DNA of 64,000 bases from Caballeronia glebae (lineage in GTDB: Bacteria; Pseudomonadota; Gammaproteobacteria; Burkholderiales; Burkholderiaceae), in assembly GCF_001545035.1 (NCBI RefSeq), contig NZ_FCOJ02000023.1, forward strand, positions 1 to 64,000. The letters run 5' to 3'. Of the stretch, positions 24,693-34,275 are shown in pieces (within the stretch, counting starts at the first letter, position 1; each line of letters starts with the position of its first letter). Below the pieces are notes generated by a model, which saw only the letters and a list, made by a program, of their open reading frames with translations, searched no databases and was not told where the DNA came from. A program made the translations under genes and the position numbers.

Positions 24693-25487
24693 ATGGGACA
24701 GAAAATTCATCCGACTGGCTTCCGTTTGGCCGTCAGCCGCAATTGGGCTTCGCGCTGGTATGCGAACAACAACAATTTCGCGGCGATGTTGCAGGAAGAC
24801 ATTGGTGTTCGTGAATACCTGAAGAAGAAGCTGAAGAACGCTTCGGTTGGTCGCGTCGTCATCGAGCGTCCGGCGAAGAACGCGCGCATCACGATTTACA
24901 GCTCGCGTCCTGGCGTTGTCATCGGCAAGAAGGGTGAGGACATCGAAGCGCTGAAGGCTGAACTGCAGAAGCGCATGGGCGTTCCGGTTCACGTCAACAT
25001 CGAAGAGATCCGCAAGCCGGAAACGGATGCGCAACTGATCGCCGACTCCATCACGCAGCAGCTCGAACGCCGGATCATGTTCCGCCGTGCGATGAAGCGC
25101 GCGATGCAAAACGCGATGCGTCTTGGTGCCCAAGGCATCAAGATCATGAGCGCGGGTCGTCTGAACGGTATCGAAATCGCTCGTACCGAGTGGTATCGCG
25201 AAGGTCGCGTGCCCCTCCATACGTTGCGTGCCGATATCGACTACGCGACGTCCGAAGCGAAGACCACGTACGGCATCATCGGCGTGAAGGTGTGGGTCTA
25301 TAAGGGCGACACCCTGGGCCGCAACGACGCACCGGTCGTGGAAGAATCGGCTGAAGAAAAGCGTCCGCGCCGCAACGCACGTCCGGGTGGCGATCGCCGT
25401 CCGCGCCGTGACGGTGAAGGCGCTCCGGGCGGCGCGCGTCGTGGTGCACCCCGTCGCGCTGGCGGTGACGCGAAGACTGGAGAATAA
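24693..25487 (+). CDS. rpsC: 30S ribosomal protein S3
   Basis: S3 (264 residues) guards the mRNA entry channel. Start [20 protein letters not shown]; the KH domain carries the loop [13 protein letters not shown] (about residues 70-82). The C-terminal tail from about residue 215 is rich in Arg, Gly, Pro and Ala ([20 protein letters not shown]), longer than in E. coli (233 residues) and common in Burkholderiales. rplP starts 2 bp after the stop. Confidence 0.97.
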   Translation: MGQKIHPTGFRLAVSRNWASRWYANNNNFAAMLQEDIGVREYLKKKLKNASVGRVVIERPAKNARITIYSSRPGVVIGKKGEDIEALKAELQKRMGVPVHVNIEEIRKPETDAQLIADSITQQLERRIMFRRAMKRAMQNAMRLGAQGIKIMSAGRLNGIEIARTEWYREGRVPLHTLRADIDYATSEAKTTYGIIGVKVWVYKGDTLGRNDAPVVEESAEEKRPRRNARPGGDRRPRRDGEGAPGGARRGAPRRAGGDAKTGE

Positions 25488-25489
25488 CG

Positions 25490-25906
25490 ATGCTGCAACC
25501 GAAACGCAGAAAGTATCGCAAAGAGCAGAAGGGTCGTAACACCGGCAAGGCGACGCGCGGCAACGCGGTGTCGTTCGGTGAATACGGTCTGAAGGCTATC
25601 GGTCGCGGCCGTTTGACCGCGCGTCAAATCGAAGCGGCGCGTCGTGCAATGACGCGTCACATCAAGCGTGGCGGCCGGATCTGGATCCGTATTTTCCCGG
25701 ACAAGCCGATTTCGCAAAAGCCGGCCGAAGTGCGTATGGGTAACGGTAAGGGTAACCCGGAGTACTACGTCGCTGAAATTCAACCGGGCAAGATGCTGTA
25801 CGAAATGGACGGCGTCACCGAAGAACTGGCGCGCGAAGCGTTCCGTCTGGCTGCAGCCAAGCTGCCGCTCAAGACGTACTTCGTCGTCCGTCAGCTCGGC
25901 GCCTAA
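25490..25906 (+). CDS. rplP: 50S ribosomal protein L16
   Basis: L16 (138 residues) contacts A-site tRNA and is a late assembly protein. Start [19 protein letters not shown]; the segment [20 protein letters not shown] and the [15 protein letters not shown] motif are conserved. rpmC follows with an AGGAG site. Confidence 0.98.
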   Translation: MLQPKRRKYRKEQKGRNTGKATRGNAVSFGEYGLKAIGRGRLTARQIEAARRAMTRHIKRGGRIWIRIFPDKPISQKPAEVRMGNGKGNPEYYVAEIQPGKMLYEMDGVTEELAREAFRLAAAKLPLKTYFVVRQLGA

Positions 25907-25916
25907 GGAGTAAATG

Positions 25917-26111
25917 ATGAAGGCAACTGAACTTCGCCAGAAAGACCAGTCCGCGCTCAACACGGAGCTGTCGGATCTGCTCAAGGCGCAATTTGGCTTG
26001 CGTATGCAGCTCGCGACCCAGCAGCTCACGAACACGAGCCAGCTGAAGAAGGTCCGTCGCGACATCGCACGTGTGCGCACCGTCATGACCGAGAAGGCGA
26101 ACCAGAAATGA
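25917..26111 (+). CDS. rpmC: 50S ribosomal protein L29
   Basis: L29 (64 residues) lies at the tunnel exit near L23. Two ATG codons are in tandem at 25914 and 25917. The second gives the family start [10 protein letters not shown] and is 6 bp from GGAG (25907-25910), whereas the first is only 3 bp away. The helical hairpin with [20 protein letters not shown] is typical. It overlaps rpsQ by 4 bases. Confidence 0.94.
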   Translation: MKATELRQKDQSALNTELSDLLKAQFGLRMQLATQQLTNTSQLKKVRRDIARVRTVMTEKANQK

Positions 26112-26380
26112 ACGATAGCGTAAAAACCTCGCTCAAGCGGACGCTGGTCGGCAAGGTCGTCAGCAACAAGATGGACAAGACGGTCACCGTGCTGGTCGAG
26201 CACCGCGTGAAGCATCCGATCTACGGCAAGTACGTCGTGCGCTCCAAGAAGTACCACGCGCATGACGACGCGAACACGTACAACGAAGGCGATCTCGTCG
26301 AAATCCAGGAAACTCGTCCGATTTCCAAGACGAAGGCCTGGGTTGTGTCGAAGCTGGTTGAAGCGGCTCGCGTGATCTAA
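26108..26380 (+). CDS. rpsQ: 30S ribosomal protein S17
   Basis: S17 (90 residues) is a primary 16S rRNA binder with an OB fold. Start [19 protein letters not shown]; the segment [20 protein letters not shown] is conserved. It overlaps rpmC by ATGA. It is the last gene before a 302-bp gap that carries a hairpin and a new promoter. Confidence 0.97.
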   Translation: MNDSVKTSLKRTLVGKVVSNKMDKTVTVLVEHRVKHPIYGKYVVRSKKYHAHDDANTYNEGDLVEIQETRPISKTKAWVVSKLVEAARVI

Positions 26381-26435
26381 AGCTGTAGTTGTAGTGCCGC
26401 GATGCGGTAAATAATCGTATCGCAGTAAGTTTCGC

Positions 26436-26472
26436 TTGCAAGACCGAGATTATTTGTTATAATCTCGGTCTT
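26436..26472 (+). promoter_or_regulatory. Promoter of the rplN (spc) cluster inside a perfect inverted repeat
   Basis: The -35 box is TTGCAA (26436-26441). After 16 bp comes a consensus -10 box TATAAT (26458-26463), with TG at 26455-26456 as an extended element. A perfect 14-bp inverted repeat, AAGACCGAGATTAT (26440-26453) and ATAATCTCGGTCTT (26459-26472), has a 5-base loop TTGTT; the -10 box occupies its right arm. The RNA stem could also end the rpsQ transcript. About 210 nt of leader follow before rplN. Confidence 0.7.
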
Positions 26473-26682
26473 CCCTCTTTGTGGGAGCCCCGTCGCGGGC
26501 GAAGTTGGTGGGGGAAGCCGGTTCGGGCGCTAGCCTGTGCCGACAGATTCACCGGATAGCGATGGCGGGTTTCGTCTGCCGTTGCTGCCTGTTCTAACCC
26601 AAGCAGCCATTTGGCTGACGGGACCAAGACTGACCGGTTGTGCCATGGTGGTGCGATCGGATTAAGTTGGGAAAGATAAACC
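26473..26682 (+). other. Untranslated leader of rplN
   Basis: This is the rest of the 302-bp rpsQ-rplN gap, downstream of the promoter. It holds no convincing ORF. It is G/C-rich with several short self-complementary pieces, such as GCCCG near 26500 with CGGGC near 26525. No named riboswitch or leader family was recognised. Confidence 0.4.
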
Positions 26683-27051
26683 ATGATCCAGACCGAAACT
26701 CGGCTTGAAGTGGCCGACAACACGGGTGCGCGTGAAGTCATGTGCATCAAGGTGCTCGGCGGCTCGAAGCGTCGTTACGCAAGCATTGGCGACATCATCA
26801 AGGTGACCGTCAAGGAAGCGACGCCGCGCGGGCGCGTGAAAAAGGGCGAAATCTACAACGCCGTGGTCGTTCGCACGGCCAAGGGCGTGCGTCGCCAGGA
26901 TGGCTCGCTCATCAAGTTCGACGGCAATGCCGCCGTTTTGCTGAATGCGAAGCTCGAGCCGATCGGCACACGTATTTTCGGGCCGGTTACGCGTGAACTG
27001 CGTAGCGAACGATTCATGAAGATCGTTTCGCTCGCTCCGGAAGTGCTGTAA
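26683..27051 (+). CDS. rplN: 50S ribosomal protein L14
   Basis: L14 (122 residues) forms an intersubunit bridge. Start [20 protein letters not shown]; the motif [15 protein letters not shown] and the C-terminal [19 protein letters not shown] are typical. It is the first gene of the spc-type cluster, driven by the promoter at 26436. rplX follows after 9 bp with AAGGAGG. Confidence 0.98.
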   Translation: MIQTETRLEVADNTGAREVMCIKVLGGSKRRYASIGDIIKVTVKEATPRGRVKKGEIYNAVVVRTAKGVRRQDGSLIKFDGNAAVLLNAKLEPIGTRIFGPVTRELRSERFMKIVSLAPEVL

Positions 27052-27060
27052 GGAGGCGCG

Positions 27061-27369
27061 ATGAACAAGATTCGCAAGGGTGACGAAGTCATCGTCACTA
27101 CCGGCAAGGACAAGGGCAAGCGCGGTACCGTGCTGGTCGTTGGGGAAGATCGTGTCACGGTCGAGGGCATCAACCTCGTCAAGAAACACGTGAAGCCGAA
27201 CCCGATGAAGGGTACGACGGGCGGTGTGGAAGCCAAGACGATGCCGCTGCATATTTCGAACGTCGCATTGGTCGACGCGAATGGCAAGGCATCGCGTGTG
27301 GGCATCAAGGTCGAAGACAACAAGAAGGTTCGCTTCTTGAAGTCGACCGGCGCCACGCTTAACGCCTGA
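27061..27369 (+). CDS. rplX: 50S ribosomal protein L24
   Basis: L24 (102 residues) initiates 50S assembly. It shows the KOW motif near the start ([20 protein letters not shown]) and the conserved [17 protein letters not shown] segment. It is well spaced after AAGGAGG, with rplE 14 bp downstream. Confidence 0.97.
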   Translation: MNKIRKGDEVIVTTGKDKGKRGTVLVVGEDRVTVEGINLVKKHVKPNPMKGTTGGVEAKTMPLHISNVALVDANGKASRVGIKVEDNKKVRFLKSTGATLNA

Positions 27370-27383
27370 CGCGGAGTTAAAAA

Positions 27384-27923
27384 ATGGCTCGTCTGCAAGA
27401 GATTTACAAAGAAAAGGTTGTGCCGCAACTCGTAGAAAAGTTCGGTTACAAGTCCGTCATGGAAGTGCCGCGCATCACCAAGATCACCCTTAACATGGGT
27501 CTTGGCGAAGCCGTCGCTGACAAGAAGATCATCGAAAACGCCGTGGGCGACCTGACGAAGATCGCTGGCCAGAAGCCGGTTATCACGAAGGCGCGCAAGG
27601 CAATCGCAGGCTTCAAGATTCGTCAGGGCTACCCGATCGGCGCGATGGTCACGCTGCGCGGCCAAGCGATGTACGAATTTCTCGACCGTTTCGTGACGGT
27701 TGCGCTCCCCCGTGTGCGTGACTTCCGTGGCGTGTCGGGCCGTGCATTCGACGGTCGTGGCAACTACAACATCGGTGTGAAAGAGCAGATCATTTTCCCC
27801 GAAATCGACTACGACAAGATCGACGCGCTGCGTGGGCTGAACATCAGCATCACGACCACCGCGAAGACTGACGACGAAGCAAAGGCGCTGCTCGCCGGCT
27901 TCAAGTTCCCGTTCAGAAACTGA
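27384..27923 (+). CDS. rplE: 50S ribosomal protein L5
   Basis: L5 (179 residues) binds 5S rRNA and contacts P-site tRNA. Start [20 protein letters not shown]; the segment [17 protein letters not shown] and the C-terminal [20 protein letters not shown] are typical. The GTG start of rpsN lies 7 bp after its stop. Confidence 0.98.
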   Translation: MARLQEIYKEKVVPQLVEKFGYKSVMEVPRITKITLNMGLGEAVADKKIIENAVGDLTKIAGQKPVITKARKAIAGFKIRQGYPIGAMVTLRGQAMYEFLDRFVTVALPRVRDFRGVSGRAFDGRGNYNIGVKEQIIFPEIDYDKIDALRGLNISITTTAKTDDEAKALLAGFKFPFRN

Positions 27924-27930
27924 GGTTACC

Positions 27931-28236
27931 GTGGCTAAACTGGCACTGATCGAACGTGAAAAGAAGCGCGCGCGCCTGGCAGCCAAGTACGCTCCGAAGC
28001 GTGCTGAGCTGAAGGCTGTGATCGACGACGCAAGCAAGTCGGACGAAGATCGTTACCTCGCGCGTCTGGCGCTGCAACAACTGCCGCGTAACTCGAACCC
28101 CACTCGCAAGCGTAACCGCTGCGCGCTCACGGGTCGTCCGCGTGGCACGTTCCGTAAGTTCGGACTCGCACGCAGCAAGATTCGTGAAATCGCTTTTCGC
28201 GGCGAAATCCCTGGCCTGACCAAGGCGAGCTGGTAA
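27931..28236 (+). CDS. rpsN: 30S ribosomal protein S14
   Basis: S14 (101 residues) is the long form without the zinc-ribbon CxxC pairs. It begins with GTG ([20 protein letters not shown]) and ends with [20 protein letters not shown] and PGLTKASW. The zinc-free form and the length match other Proteobacteria. Confidence 0.97.
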   Translation: MAKLALIEREKKRARLAAKYAPKRAELKAVIDDASKSDEDRYLARLALQQLPRNSNPTRKRNRCALTGRPRGTFRKFGLARSKIREIAFRGEIPGLTKASW

Positions 28237-28250
28237 TAGGAGAAACGTAA

Positions 28251-28646
28251 ATGAGCATGAGTGATCCTATCGCCGATATGCTGACTCGCATCCGCAATGC
28301 GCAGATGGTCGAGAAGGTTTCGGTGACTATGCCCTCGTCAAAAGTCAAGGTTGCGATTGCGCAGGTTTTGAAGGACGAAGGTTATATCGACGACTTCGCG
28401 GTGAAAGCCGAAGGTGCGAAGATCGAATTGAACATCGCGTTGAAGTACTACGCTGGCCGTCCGGTTATCGAGCGCCTCGAACGCGTTTCGAAGCCCGGTC
28501 TGCGCGTGTACCGCGGTCGCAACGACATCCCACAGGTCATGAATGGCCTGGGCGTTGCAATCGTGTCGACGCCGAAGGGTGTGATGACCGACCGCAAGGC
28601 GCGCCAGAACGGCGTCGGTGGCGAAGTCATCTGCTACGTCGCTTAA
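28251..28646 (+). CDS. rpsH: 30S ribosomal protein S8
   Basis: S8 (131 residues) is a primary 16S binder and, in E. coli, represses the spc operon. Start [20 protein letters not shown]; the C-terminal block [20 protein letters not shown] is conserved. AGGAGAAA precedes the start; rplF follows after 18 bp. Confidence 0.98.
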   Translation: MSMSDPIADMLTRIRNAQMVEKVSVTMPSSKVKVAIAQVLKDEGYIDDFAVKAEGAKIELNIALKYYAGRPVIERLERVSKPGLRVYRGRNDIPQVMNGLGVAIVSTPKGVMTDRKARQNGVGGEVICYVA

Positions 28647-28664
28647 CGCCTAAGGAGAAGAAAC

Positions 28665-29195
28665 ATGTCTCGAGTAGGTAAAAGCCCGATCGCGCTGCAA
28701 GGCGCGGAAGTGGCCATCAAGAGCGACGTCATCACCGTGAAAGGTCCGCTCGGCACGATCTCGCAACCGGTCAATAAGCTGGTTGCCGTGACGAACGAAG
28801 ACAGCACGTTGAAGCTGGCTCCGACGGATGAAAGCCGCGAAGCGAACGCGATGTCCGGCACGATGCGCGCCATCCTGGCGAACATGGTGCAAGGCGTCAC
28901 CAAGGGTTTCGAGCGCAAGCTGACGCTGGTTGGCGTTGGCTATCGTGCGCAAGCGCAAGGCGACAAGCTGAACCTGTCGCTGGGTTTCTCGCACCCCGTG
29001 GTGCACCAGATGCCGGAAGGCATCAAGGCTGAAACCCCGTCGCAGACCGAAATCGTGATCAAGGGGATCGACAAGCAGAAAGTCGGACAGACCGCAGCAG
29101 AAGTGCGCGGTTATCGTCCGCCGGAGCCCTACAAGGGTAAGGGCGTGCGTTATTCCGACGAAGTCGTGATCCTTAAAGAAACGAAGAAGAAGTAA
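28665..29195 (+). CDS. rplF: 50S ribosomal protein L6
   Basis: L6 (176 residues) supports the factor-binding region near the sarcin-ricin loop. Start [20 protein letters not shown]; the second repeat carries the motif [20 protein letters not shown] and ends [28 protein letters not shown] precedes the start. Confidence 0.98.
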   Translation: MSRVGKSPIALQGAEVAIKSDVITVKGPLGTISQPVNKLVAVTNEDSTLKLAPTDESREANAMSGTMRAILANMVQGVTKGFERKLTLVGVGYRAQAQGDKLNLSLGFSHPVVHQMPEGIKAETPSQTEIVIKGIDKQKVGQTAAEVRGYRPPEPYKGKGVRYSDEVVILKETKKK

Positions 29196-29207
29196 GGGTG
29201 CGCAATC

Positions 29208-29573
29208 ATGGATAAGACTCAATCTCGCCTGCGCCGCGCTCGTCAGACGCGTGTCAAGATCGCTGAGCTACAGGTTCCGCGTCTGGCCGTGCATCGCACG
29301 AATACGCATATCTACGCGCAAGTGTTCTCGGCATGCGGCACGAAGATCGTGGCAAGCGCCTCGACGCTCGAAGCTGAAGTGCGCGCTGAACTGGCCGACA
29401 AATCGGGCAAGGGCGGCAACGTCAACGCTGCGACCTTGATCGGCAAGCGTATCGCCGAAAAGGCCAAGGCAGCCGGCATCGAATCCGTCGCCTTTGACCG
29501 CTCGGGTTTCCGCTACCATGGCCGCGTCAAGGCGCTGGCTGATGCGGCGCGTGAAGCCGGGCTCAAGTTCTAA
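29208..29573 (+). CDS. rplR: 50S ribosomal protein L18
   Basis: L18 (121 residues) brings 5S rRNA to the large subunit. It shows the Arg-rich N terminus ([20 protein letters not shown]) and the C-terminal [20 protein letters not shown] segment. rpsE follows after 14 bp. Confidence 0.97.
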   Translation: MDKTQSRLRRARQTRVKIAELQVPRLAVHRTNTHIYAQVFSACGTKIVASASTLEAEVRAELADKSGKGGNVNAATLIGKRIAEKAKAAGIESVAFDRSGFRYHGRVKALADAAREAGLKF

Positions 29574-29587
29574 GGGAAGAATTCGTC

Positions 29588-30106
29588 ATGGCAAAGATGC
29601 AAGCGAAAGTTCAGGCTGACGAACGCGACGACGGCCTGCGCGAAAAGATGATTTCGGTCAACCGCGTGACCAAGGTCGTGAAGGGTGGCCGTATTCTCGG
29701 CTTCGCCGCACTGACCGTGGTTGGCGACGGTGATGGCCGCGTCGGCATGGGCAAGGGCAAAGCGAAGGAAGTTCCGGTCGCCGTTCAAAAGGCAATGGAA
29801 CAAGCCCGCCGCAACATGTTTAAGGTGCCCCTGAAGAACGGCACGCTGCAACACGAAGTGCACGGAAAGCACGGCGCCTCGGCGGTCCTCCTCGCTCCGG
29901 CGAAGGATGGTACCGGCGTGATCGCTGGCGGCCCGATGCGCGCCGTGTTCGACGTGATGGGCGTGCAAAACGTCGTGGCCAAGAGCCACGGTTCGACGAA
30001 CCCGTACAACCTCGTTCGTGCGACGCTGGACGGACTGCGCAAGCAGTCGACCCCGGCTGACATCGCCGCGAAGCGTGGTAAGTCCGTCGAAGACATTCTG
30101 GGCTAA
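29588..30106 (+). CDS. rpsE: 30S ribosomal protein S5
   Basis: S5 (172 residues) acts in decoding accuracy. Start [20 protein letters not shown]; the double-stranded RNA-binding core shows [20 protein letters not shown], and [20 protein letters not shown] follows. The spectinomycin-loop residues are as in sensitive relatives. rpmD follows after 10 bp. Confidence 0.98.
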   Translation: MAKMQAKVQADERDDGLREKMISVNRVTKVVKGGRILGFAALTVVGDGDGRVGMGKGKAKEVPVAVQKAMEQARRNMFKVPLKNGTLQHEVHGKHGASAVLLAPAKDGTGVIAGGPMRAVFDVMGVQNVVAKSHGSTNPYNLVRATLDGLRKQSTPADIAAKRGKSVEDILG

Positions 30107-30116
30107 GGTGGTCACC

Positions 30117-30299
30117 ATGTCTGAAAAAACTGTCAAGGTTCAGCTCGTCAAGAGTCTGATCGGGACCCGCGAAACGCACCGTGCAACGGTGCGTGGCCTC
30201 GGCCTGCGTCGTCTGAACTCGGTCTCCGAGTTGCAGGACACGCCCGCGGTGCGCGGGATGATCAACAAGGTCTCGTACCTCGTTAAGGTCATCGGCTAA
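30117..30299 (+). CDS. rpmD: 50S ribosomal protein L30
   Basis: L30 (60 residues) starts [20 protein letters not shown] and has the conserved [20 protein letters not shown] segment. The ATG at 30117 follows GGTGGT 6 bp upstream. A longer frame opening at 30018 lies inside rpsE and is not homologous. Length is normal for this small protein. Confidence 0.96.
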   Translation: MSEKTVKVQLVKSLIGTRETHRATVRGLGLRRLNSVSELQDTPAVRGMINKVSYLVKVIG

Positions 30300-30330
30300 G
30301 CGGCTGACCCTAGGATCCAAGGAGTTGAAC

Positions 30331-30765
30331 ATGGAATTGAATAACCTGAAGCCGGCAGAAGGCGCGAAGCATGCGAAGCGCCGCGTCGGTCGCGGTATCG
30401 GTTCGGGCCTCGGCAAGACTGCTGGCCGCGGCCACAAGGGTCAGAAATCGCGTTCGGGCGGCTTTCACAAGGTCGGCTTCGAAGGCGGTCAGATGCCTCT
30501 GCAGCGTCGTCTGCCGAAGCGTGGCTTTACCTCGCTGACGAAGGAATTCGTCGGTGAAGTGCGCCTGTCCGATCTCGAAAAGCTGCCGGTCGACGAAATC
30601 GATCTGTTGGCGTTGAAGCAAGCGGGTCTGGTCGGCGAGCTCATCAAGAGCGTGAAGATCATCAAGACCGGCGAGATTACGCGCAAGGTCACGGTAAAGG
30701 GTCTGACGGCAACGAAGGGCGCCCGTGAAGCAATCGAAGCCGCTGGCGGCTCGTTTGCCGAGTAA
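30331..30765 (+). CDS. rplO: 50S ribosomal protein L15
   Basis: L15 (144 residues) is a late assembly protein. The ATG at 30331 gives [20 protein letters not shown] and follows AAGGAG; a TTG two codons upstream is rejected. The Gly/Arg-rich segment [20 protein letters not shown] and the block [18 protein letters not shown] are typical. secY follows after 41 bp. Confidence 0.97.
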   Translation: MELNNLKPAEGAKHAKRRVGRGIGSGLGKTAGRGHKGQKSRSGGFHKVGFEGGQMPLQRRLPKRGFTSLTKEFVGEVRLSDLEKLPVDEIDLLALKQAGLVGELIKSVKIIKTGEITRKVTVKGLTATKGAREAIEAAGGSFAE

Positions 30766-30806
30766 CGCGCTTTCGGCGTTACTAGCACTAGCATCGGAGA
30801 AGGTAC

Positions 30807-32153
30807 TTGGCTAACAGCCCGAGTCTCGCAAAAACCGGTCGAAGCGCGGCGAAATTCGGCGATTTGCGTCGGCGTGCAGTATTCCTGCTGCTGGCGCTGA
30901 TCGTCTACCGCCTTGGTGCGCATATTCCGGTACCCGGCATCGATCCGGACCAACTGGCGAAGCTGTTCCAAAGCCAGTCGGGCGGCATCCTGGGCATGTT
31001 CAACATGTTCTCGGGTGGCGCACTGTCGCGGTTCACGATCTTTGCGCTGGGCATCATGCCCTACATTTCGGCGTCGATCATCATGCAGTTGCTGTCGATC
31101 GTTTCGCCGCAGATGGAGGCGCTGAAGAAGGAAGGGCAAGCGGGACAACGGAAGATCACGCAGTACACGCGTATCTTCACGGTGGTTCTGGCGACCTTCC
31201 AGGCGTTTGGTATCGCGGTCGCGCTGGAGAATCAGCCGGGCCTGGTGCTGGACCCCGGCATGGTGTTCCGGCTGACGACGGTCGTCACGCTGGTGACGGG
31301 CACGATGTTCCTGATGTGGCTCGGTGAGCAGATCACGGAGCGCGGTCTCGGCAACGGCATCTCGATCATCATCTTCGGTGGTATCGCGGCGGGTTTCCCG
31401 AATGCGATCGGTGGTCTGTTCGAGCTGGTTCGTACCGGTTCGATGAGCATCATCTCGGCGATCATCATCGTTGTTTTGATCGCGGCGGTCACGTATCTGG
31501 TCGTGTTCATCGAACGCGGTCAGCGCAAGATCCTCGTGAACTATGCGAAGCGCCAGGTCGGTAACAAGATTTACGGTGGACAGTCGTCTCATCTGCCGCT
31601 GAAGTTGAACATGTCGGGTGTGATTCCGCCGATCTTCGCGTCGTCGATCATTCTCTTCCCGGCAACCATCCTGAACTGGTTCAGTTCGGGTACGCGCACC
31701 AACTGGTTCGCGAACACGCTTCACAATGTGGCCGAGGCGCTGAAACCCGGTCAACCGGTGTACGTGTTGCTGTATGCGTTGGCGATCGTCTTCTTCTGCT
31801 TTTTCTACACCGCACTGGTGTTCAATAGCCGGGAGACCGCCGACAACTTGAAGAAGAGCGGTGCTTTCGTTCCGGGTATCCGTCCGGGCGATCAGACTGC
31901 ACGGTATATCGACCGCATCCTCACGCGTTTGACGCTGGCTGGTGCGATCTACATCGTATTTGTGTGCCTGCTGCCTGAGTTTCTGGTGTTGCGCTGGAAC
32001 GTGCCGTTTTATTTTGGTGGAACGTCGCTGCTGATCATTGTCGTCGTCACGATGGACTTCATGGCTCAGGTGCAGTCGTACGTTATGTCGCAACAATATG
32101 AATCGCTGCTCAAGAAGGCAAACTTCAAGGGTGGCAACGTCCCGATGCGTTAA
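30807..32153 (+). CDS. secY: Preprotein translocase subunit SecY
   Basis: SecY (448 residues) is the channel of the Sec translocon, with ten predicted membrane helices. The start is TTG at 30807, 8 bp after GGAGAAGG-type sequence, giving [20 protein letters not shown] read as Met first. The signatures [32 protein letters not shown] (SecY signature 1) and the cytosolic loop residues [17 protein letters not shown] are intact. The weak start codon may lower SecY relative to ribosomal proteins. infA follows after 8 bp. Confidence 0.97.
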   Translation: MANSPSLAKTGRSAAKFGDLRRRAVFLLLALIVYRLGAHIPVPGIDPDQLAKLFQSQSGGILGMFNMFSGGALSRFTIFALGIMPYISASIIMQLLSIVSPQMEALKKEGQAGQRKITQYTRIFTVVLATFQAFGIAVALENQPGLVLDPGMVFRLTTVVTLVTGTMFLMWLGEQITERGLGNGISIIIFGGIAAGFPNAIGGLFELVRTGSMSIISAIIIVVLIAAVTYLVVFIERGQRKILVNYAKRQVGNKIYGGQSSHLPLKLNMSGVIPPIFASSIILFPATILNWFSSGTRTNWFANTLHNVAEALKPGQPVYVLLYALAIVFFCFFYTALVFNSRETADNLKKSGAFVPGIRPGDQTARYIDRILTRLTLAGAIYIVFVCLLPEFLVLRWNVPFYFGGTSLLIIVVVTMDFMAQVQSYVMSQQYESLLKKANFKGGNVPMR

Positions 32154-32161
32154 TTAGGACT

Positions 32162-32380
32162 ATGGCCAAAGACGATGTAATCCAGATGCAGGGTGAGGTC
32201 ATCGAAAACCTCCCCAACGCTACTTTCCGGGTGAAGTTGGAAAATGGCCATGTCGTTCTGGGGCATATCTCCGGAAAGATGCGGATGCACTACATCCGCA
32301 TCCTACCGGGCGACAAGGTTACGGTTGAATTGACGCCTTACGATCTGTCTCGTGCACGGATCGTGTTCCGGGCGAAGTGA
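32162..32380 (+). CDS. infA: Translation initiation factor IF-1
   Basis: IF-1 (72 residues) binds the 30S A site during initiation. It is a single OB-fold protein: [20 protein letters not shown] at the start, [20 protein letters not shown] in the middle. Its place between secY and rpmJ is the usual one outside gamma-proteobacteria. Confidence 0.97.
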   Translation: MAKDDVIQMQGEVIENLPNATFRVKLENGHVVLGHISGKMRMHYIRILPGDKVTVELTPYDLSRARIVFRAK

Positions 32381-32400
32381 TTTGAAAAAAGGGTAATATC

Positions 32401-32517
32401 ATGAAAGTGATGGCATCGGTTAAGCGCATTTGCCGCAATTGCAAGATCATCAAGCGCAAGGGCGTTGTGCGCGTGATTTGCAGTTCTGATCCGCGCCACA
32501 AACAGCGTCAAGGCTGA
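32401..32517 (+). CDS. rpmJ: 50S ribosomal protein L36
   Basis: L36 is a 38-residue zinc-ribbon protein, too short for many gene callers. The sequence begins [20 protein letters not shown] and continues through [16 protein letters not shown]. It contains the four zinc ligands CxxC, C and H (the C+ form). It follows infA by 20 bp and precedes rpsM by 41 bp. Confidence 0.97.
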
Positions 32518-32558
32518 ACGCCGCGCTTTTGCTTGCGCTTTTTGTTTGAGGAAAAACA

Positions 32559-32924
32559 ATGGCTCGTATCGCAGGGGTTAACATCCCGAATCACCAGCAT
32601 ACCGAGATCGGCCTGACGGCAATCTTCGGCATCGGTCGCACGCGTTCCCGCGGCATTTGCTCGGCAGCTGGTGTGGAATTTTCGAAGAAGGTCAAGGACC
32701 TTACCGACGCAGACCTCGAAAAGCTGCGTGACGAAGTGGGCAAGTTCATCGTCGAAGGCGACCTGCGTCGCGAAGTGACGATGAACATCAAGCGCCTGAT
32801 GGACTTGGGGTGCTATCGTGGCATGCGCCATCGCAAGGGCTTGCCCCTGCGTGGCCAGCGTACGCGCACGAATGCCCGTACGCGCAAGGGTCCGCGTCGT
32901 GCAGCGCAATCGCTGAAGAAGTAA
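32559..32924 (+). CDS. rpsM: 30S ribosomal protein S13
   Basis: S13 (121 residues) forms bridges to the 50S and contacts P-site tRNA. Start [20 protein letters not shown]; the helix-two-turn-helix and the C-terminal [20 protein letters not shown] are conserved. It opens the alpha-type cluster. AGGAAAA precedes the start. Confidence 0.98.
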   Translation: MARIAGVNIPNHQHTEIGLTAIFGIGRTRSRGICSAAGVEFSKKVKDLTDADLEKLRDEVGKFIVEGDLRREVTMNIKRLMDLGCYRGMRHRKGLPLRGQRTRTNARTRKGPRRAAQSLKK

Positions 32925-32952
32925 GCGGAACTGACAGTTACAGGAAAACGTA

Positions 32953-33357
32953 ATGGCTAAGGCTTCGAACAACTCCGCGGCGCAACGCGTTCGCAAGAAG
33001 GTCAAGAAGAACGTCGCCGAGGGCGTGGTTCACGTTCACGCGTCGTTCAACAACACCATTATCACGATCACCGACCGTCAAGGCAACGCGCTGGCATGGG
33101 CGACTTCGGGTGGTCAGGGCTTCAAGGGCTCGCGTAAATCGACCCCCTTCGCAGCTCAGGTCGCAGCCGAATCGGCTGGTCGTGTGGCGTTGGAATACGG
33201 CGTAAAGAACCTCGAAGTGCGGATCAAGGGCCCCGGTCCTGGCCGTGAATCGGCGGTGCGCGCGCTGCATGGTCTTGGCATCAAGATTACCGCGATCTCC
33301 GACGTGACGCCGGTCCCGCACAACGGCTGCCGTCCGCCGAAGCGCCGTCGTATCTAA
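32953..33357 (+). CDS. rpsK: 30S ribosomal protein S11
   Basis: S11 (134 residues) lies on the 30S platform. Start [20 protein letters not shown]; the motif [20 protein letters not shown] and the C-terminal [18 protein letters not shown] are typical. A gap of 160 bp to rpsD holds a GCAAC-CGCAT-GTTGC hairpin near its start but no clear promoter. Confidence 0.98.
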   Translation: MAKASNNSAAQRVRKKVKKNVAEGVVHVHASFNNTIITITDRQGNALAWATSGGQGFKGSRKSTPFAAQVAAESAGRVALEYGVKNLEVRIKGPGPGRESAVRALHGLGIKITAISDVTPVPHNGCRPPKRRRI

Positions 33358-33517
33358 TACGTCGACGCAACCGCATGTTGCCTGTCGATGCGCAAGTATC
33401 GGCGGGTTTCGTGCGTTAGTAAGTTTTGACTAAGCCCACCGTTCGGCCCAGAGGGTTCGGACTAGCGCAGACCGACGTTCAACGGAAGTTTGCGTGATCA
33501 ATATTTAAGGATGCAAC

Positions 33518-34141
33518 GTGGCACGCTATACCGGTCCCAAAGCAAAGCTGTCCCGCCGTGAAGGCACTGATCTGTTCCTGAAGAGCGCACGCCGCTCCCT
33601 CGCCGACAAGTGCAAGCTCGACAGCAAGCCCGGCCAACACGGCCGCACCTCGGGCGCGCGTACGTCCGACTACGGTACCCAGTTGCGCGAAAAGCAGAAA
33701 GTGAAGCGTATCTACGGTGTGCTGGAACGTCAGTTCCGCCGCTACTTTGCTGAAGCTGACCGCCGCAAGGGCCCGACGGGCGAAAACCTGCTGCAATTGC
33801 TCGAATCGCGTCTCGACAACGTCGTCTATCGCATGGGCTTCGGCTCGACGCGCGCTGAAGCACGTCAGCTCGTGAGCCACAAGTCGATCACGGTGAACGG
33901 CCAAGTCGCGAACATCCCGTCGCTGCAAGTGAAGTCGGGCGATGTGGTGGCCGTGCGCGAGCAGTCGCGCAAGCAGGCTCGTATCGTCGAAGCGCTTTCG
34001 CTGGCGCAGCAAGGCGGTCTGCCGGGCTGGGTTTCCGTCGACGAGAAGAAGTTCGAAGGCACGTTCAAGTCGATGCCCGAGCGTAGCGACATCGCCGGCG
34101 ACATCAACGAAAGCCTGATCGTCGAATTGTATTCGCGTTAA
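33518..34141 (+). CDS. rpsD: 30S ribosomal protein S4
   Basis: S4 (207 residues) starts 30S assembly and, in E. coli, represses the alpha operon. Start [20 protein letters not shown]; the N-terminal domain lacks the zinc cysteines, and the S4 RNA-binding domain shows [20 protein letters not shown] and [19 protein letters not shown] 134-bp gap with a hairpin precedes rpoA. Confidence 0.98.
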   Translation: MARYTGPKAKLSRREGTDLFLKSARRSLADKCKLDSKPGQHGRTSGARTSDYGTQLREKQKVKRIYGVLERQFRRYFAEADRRKGPTGENLLQLLESRLDNVVYRMGFGSTRAEARQLVSHKSITVNGQVANIPSLQVKSGDVVAVREQSRKQARIVEALSLAQQGGLPGWVSVDEKKFEGTFKSMPERSDIAGDINESLIVELYSR

Positions 34142-34160
34142 TCGCGGCGGTAATGGATGG

Positions 34161-34213
34161 ACAGCCGGGGAGCCTGATTGCTCGTGGCAAGAGGTGGCCT
34201 CGGCTGTTTATTT
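34161..34213 (+). terminator. Hairpin with T-rich tail between rpsD and rpoA
   Basis: ACAGCCG (34161-34167) pairs with CGGCTGT (34201-34207), extended by GGG/CCT pairing, around a 25-30 nt loop. TTATTTT follows. It resembles a weak terminator or attenuator between S4 and the alpha subunit. rpoA starts 63 bp later. No clear promoter is seen in that stretch, which argues for read-through. Confidence 0.45.
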
Positions 34214-34275
34214 TCAGGTTGTCACCGGTCAGCCTTATCGGTGTAACGAGCCGAGGGTATTGAAAAGGAAAACCT

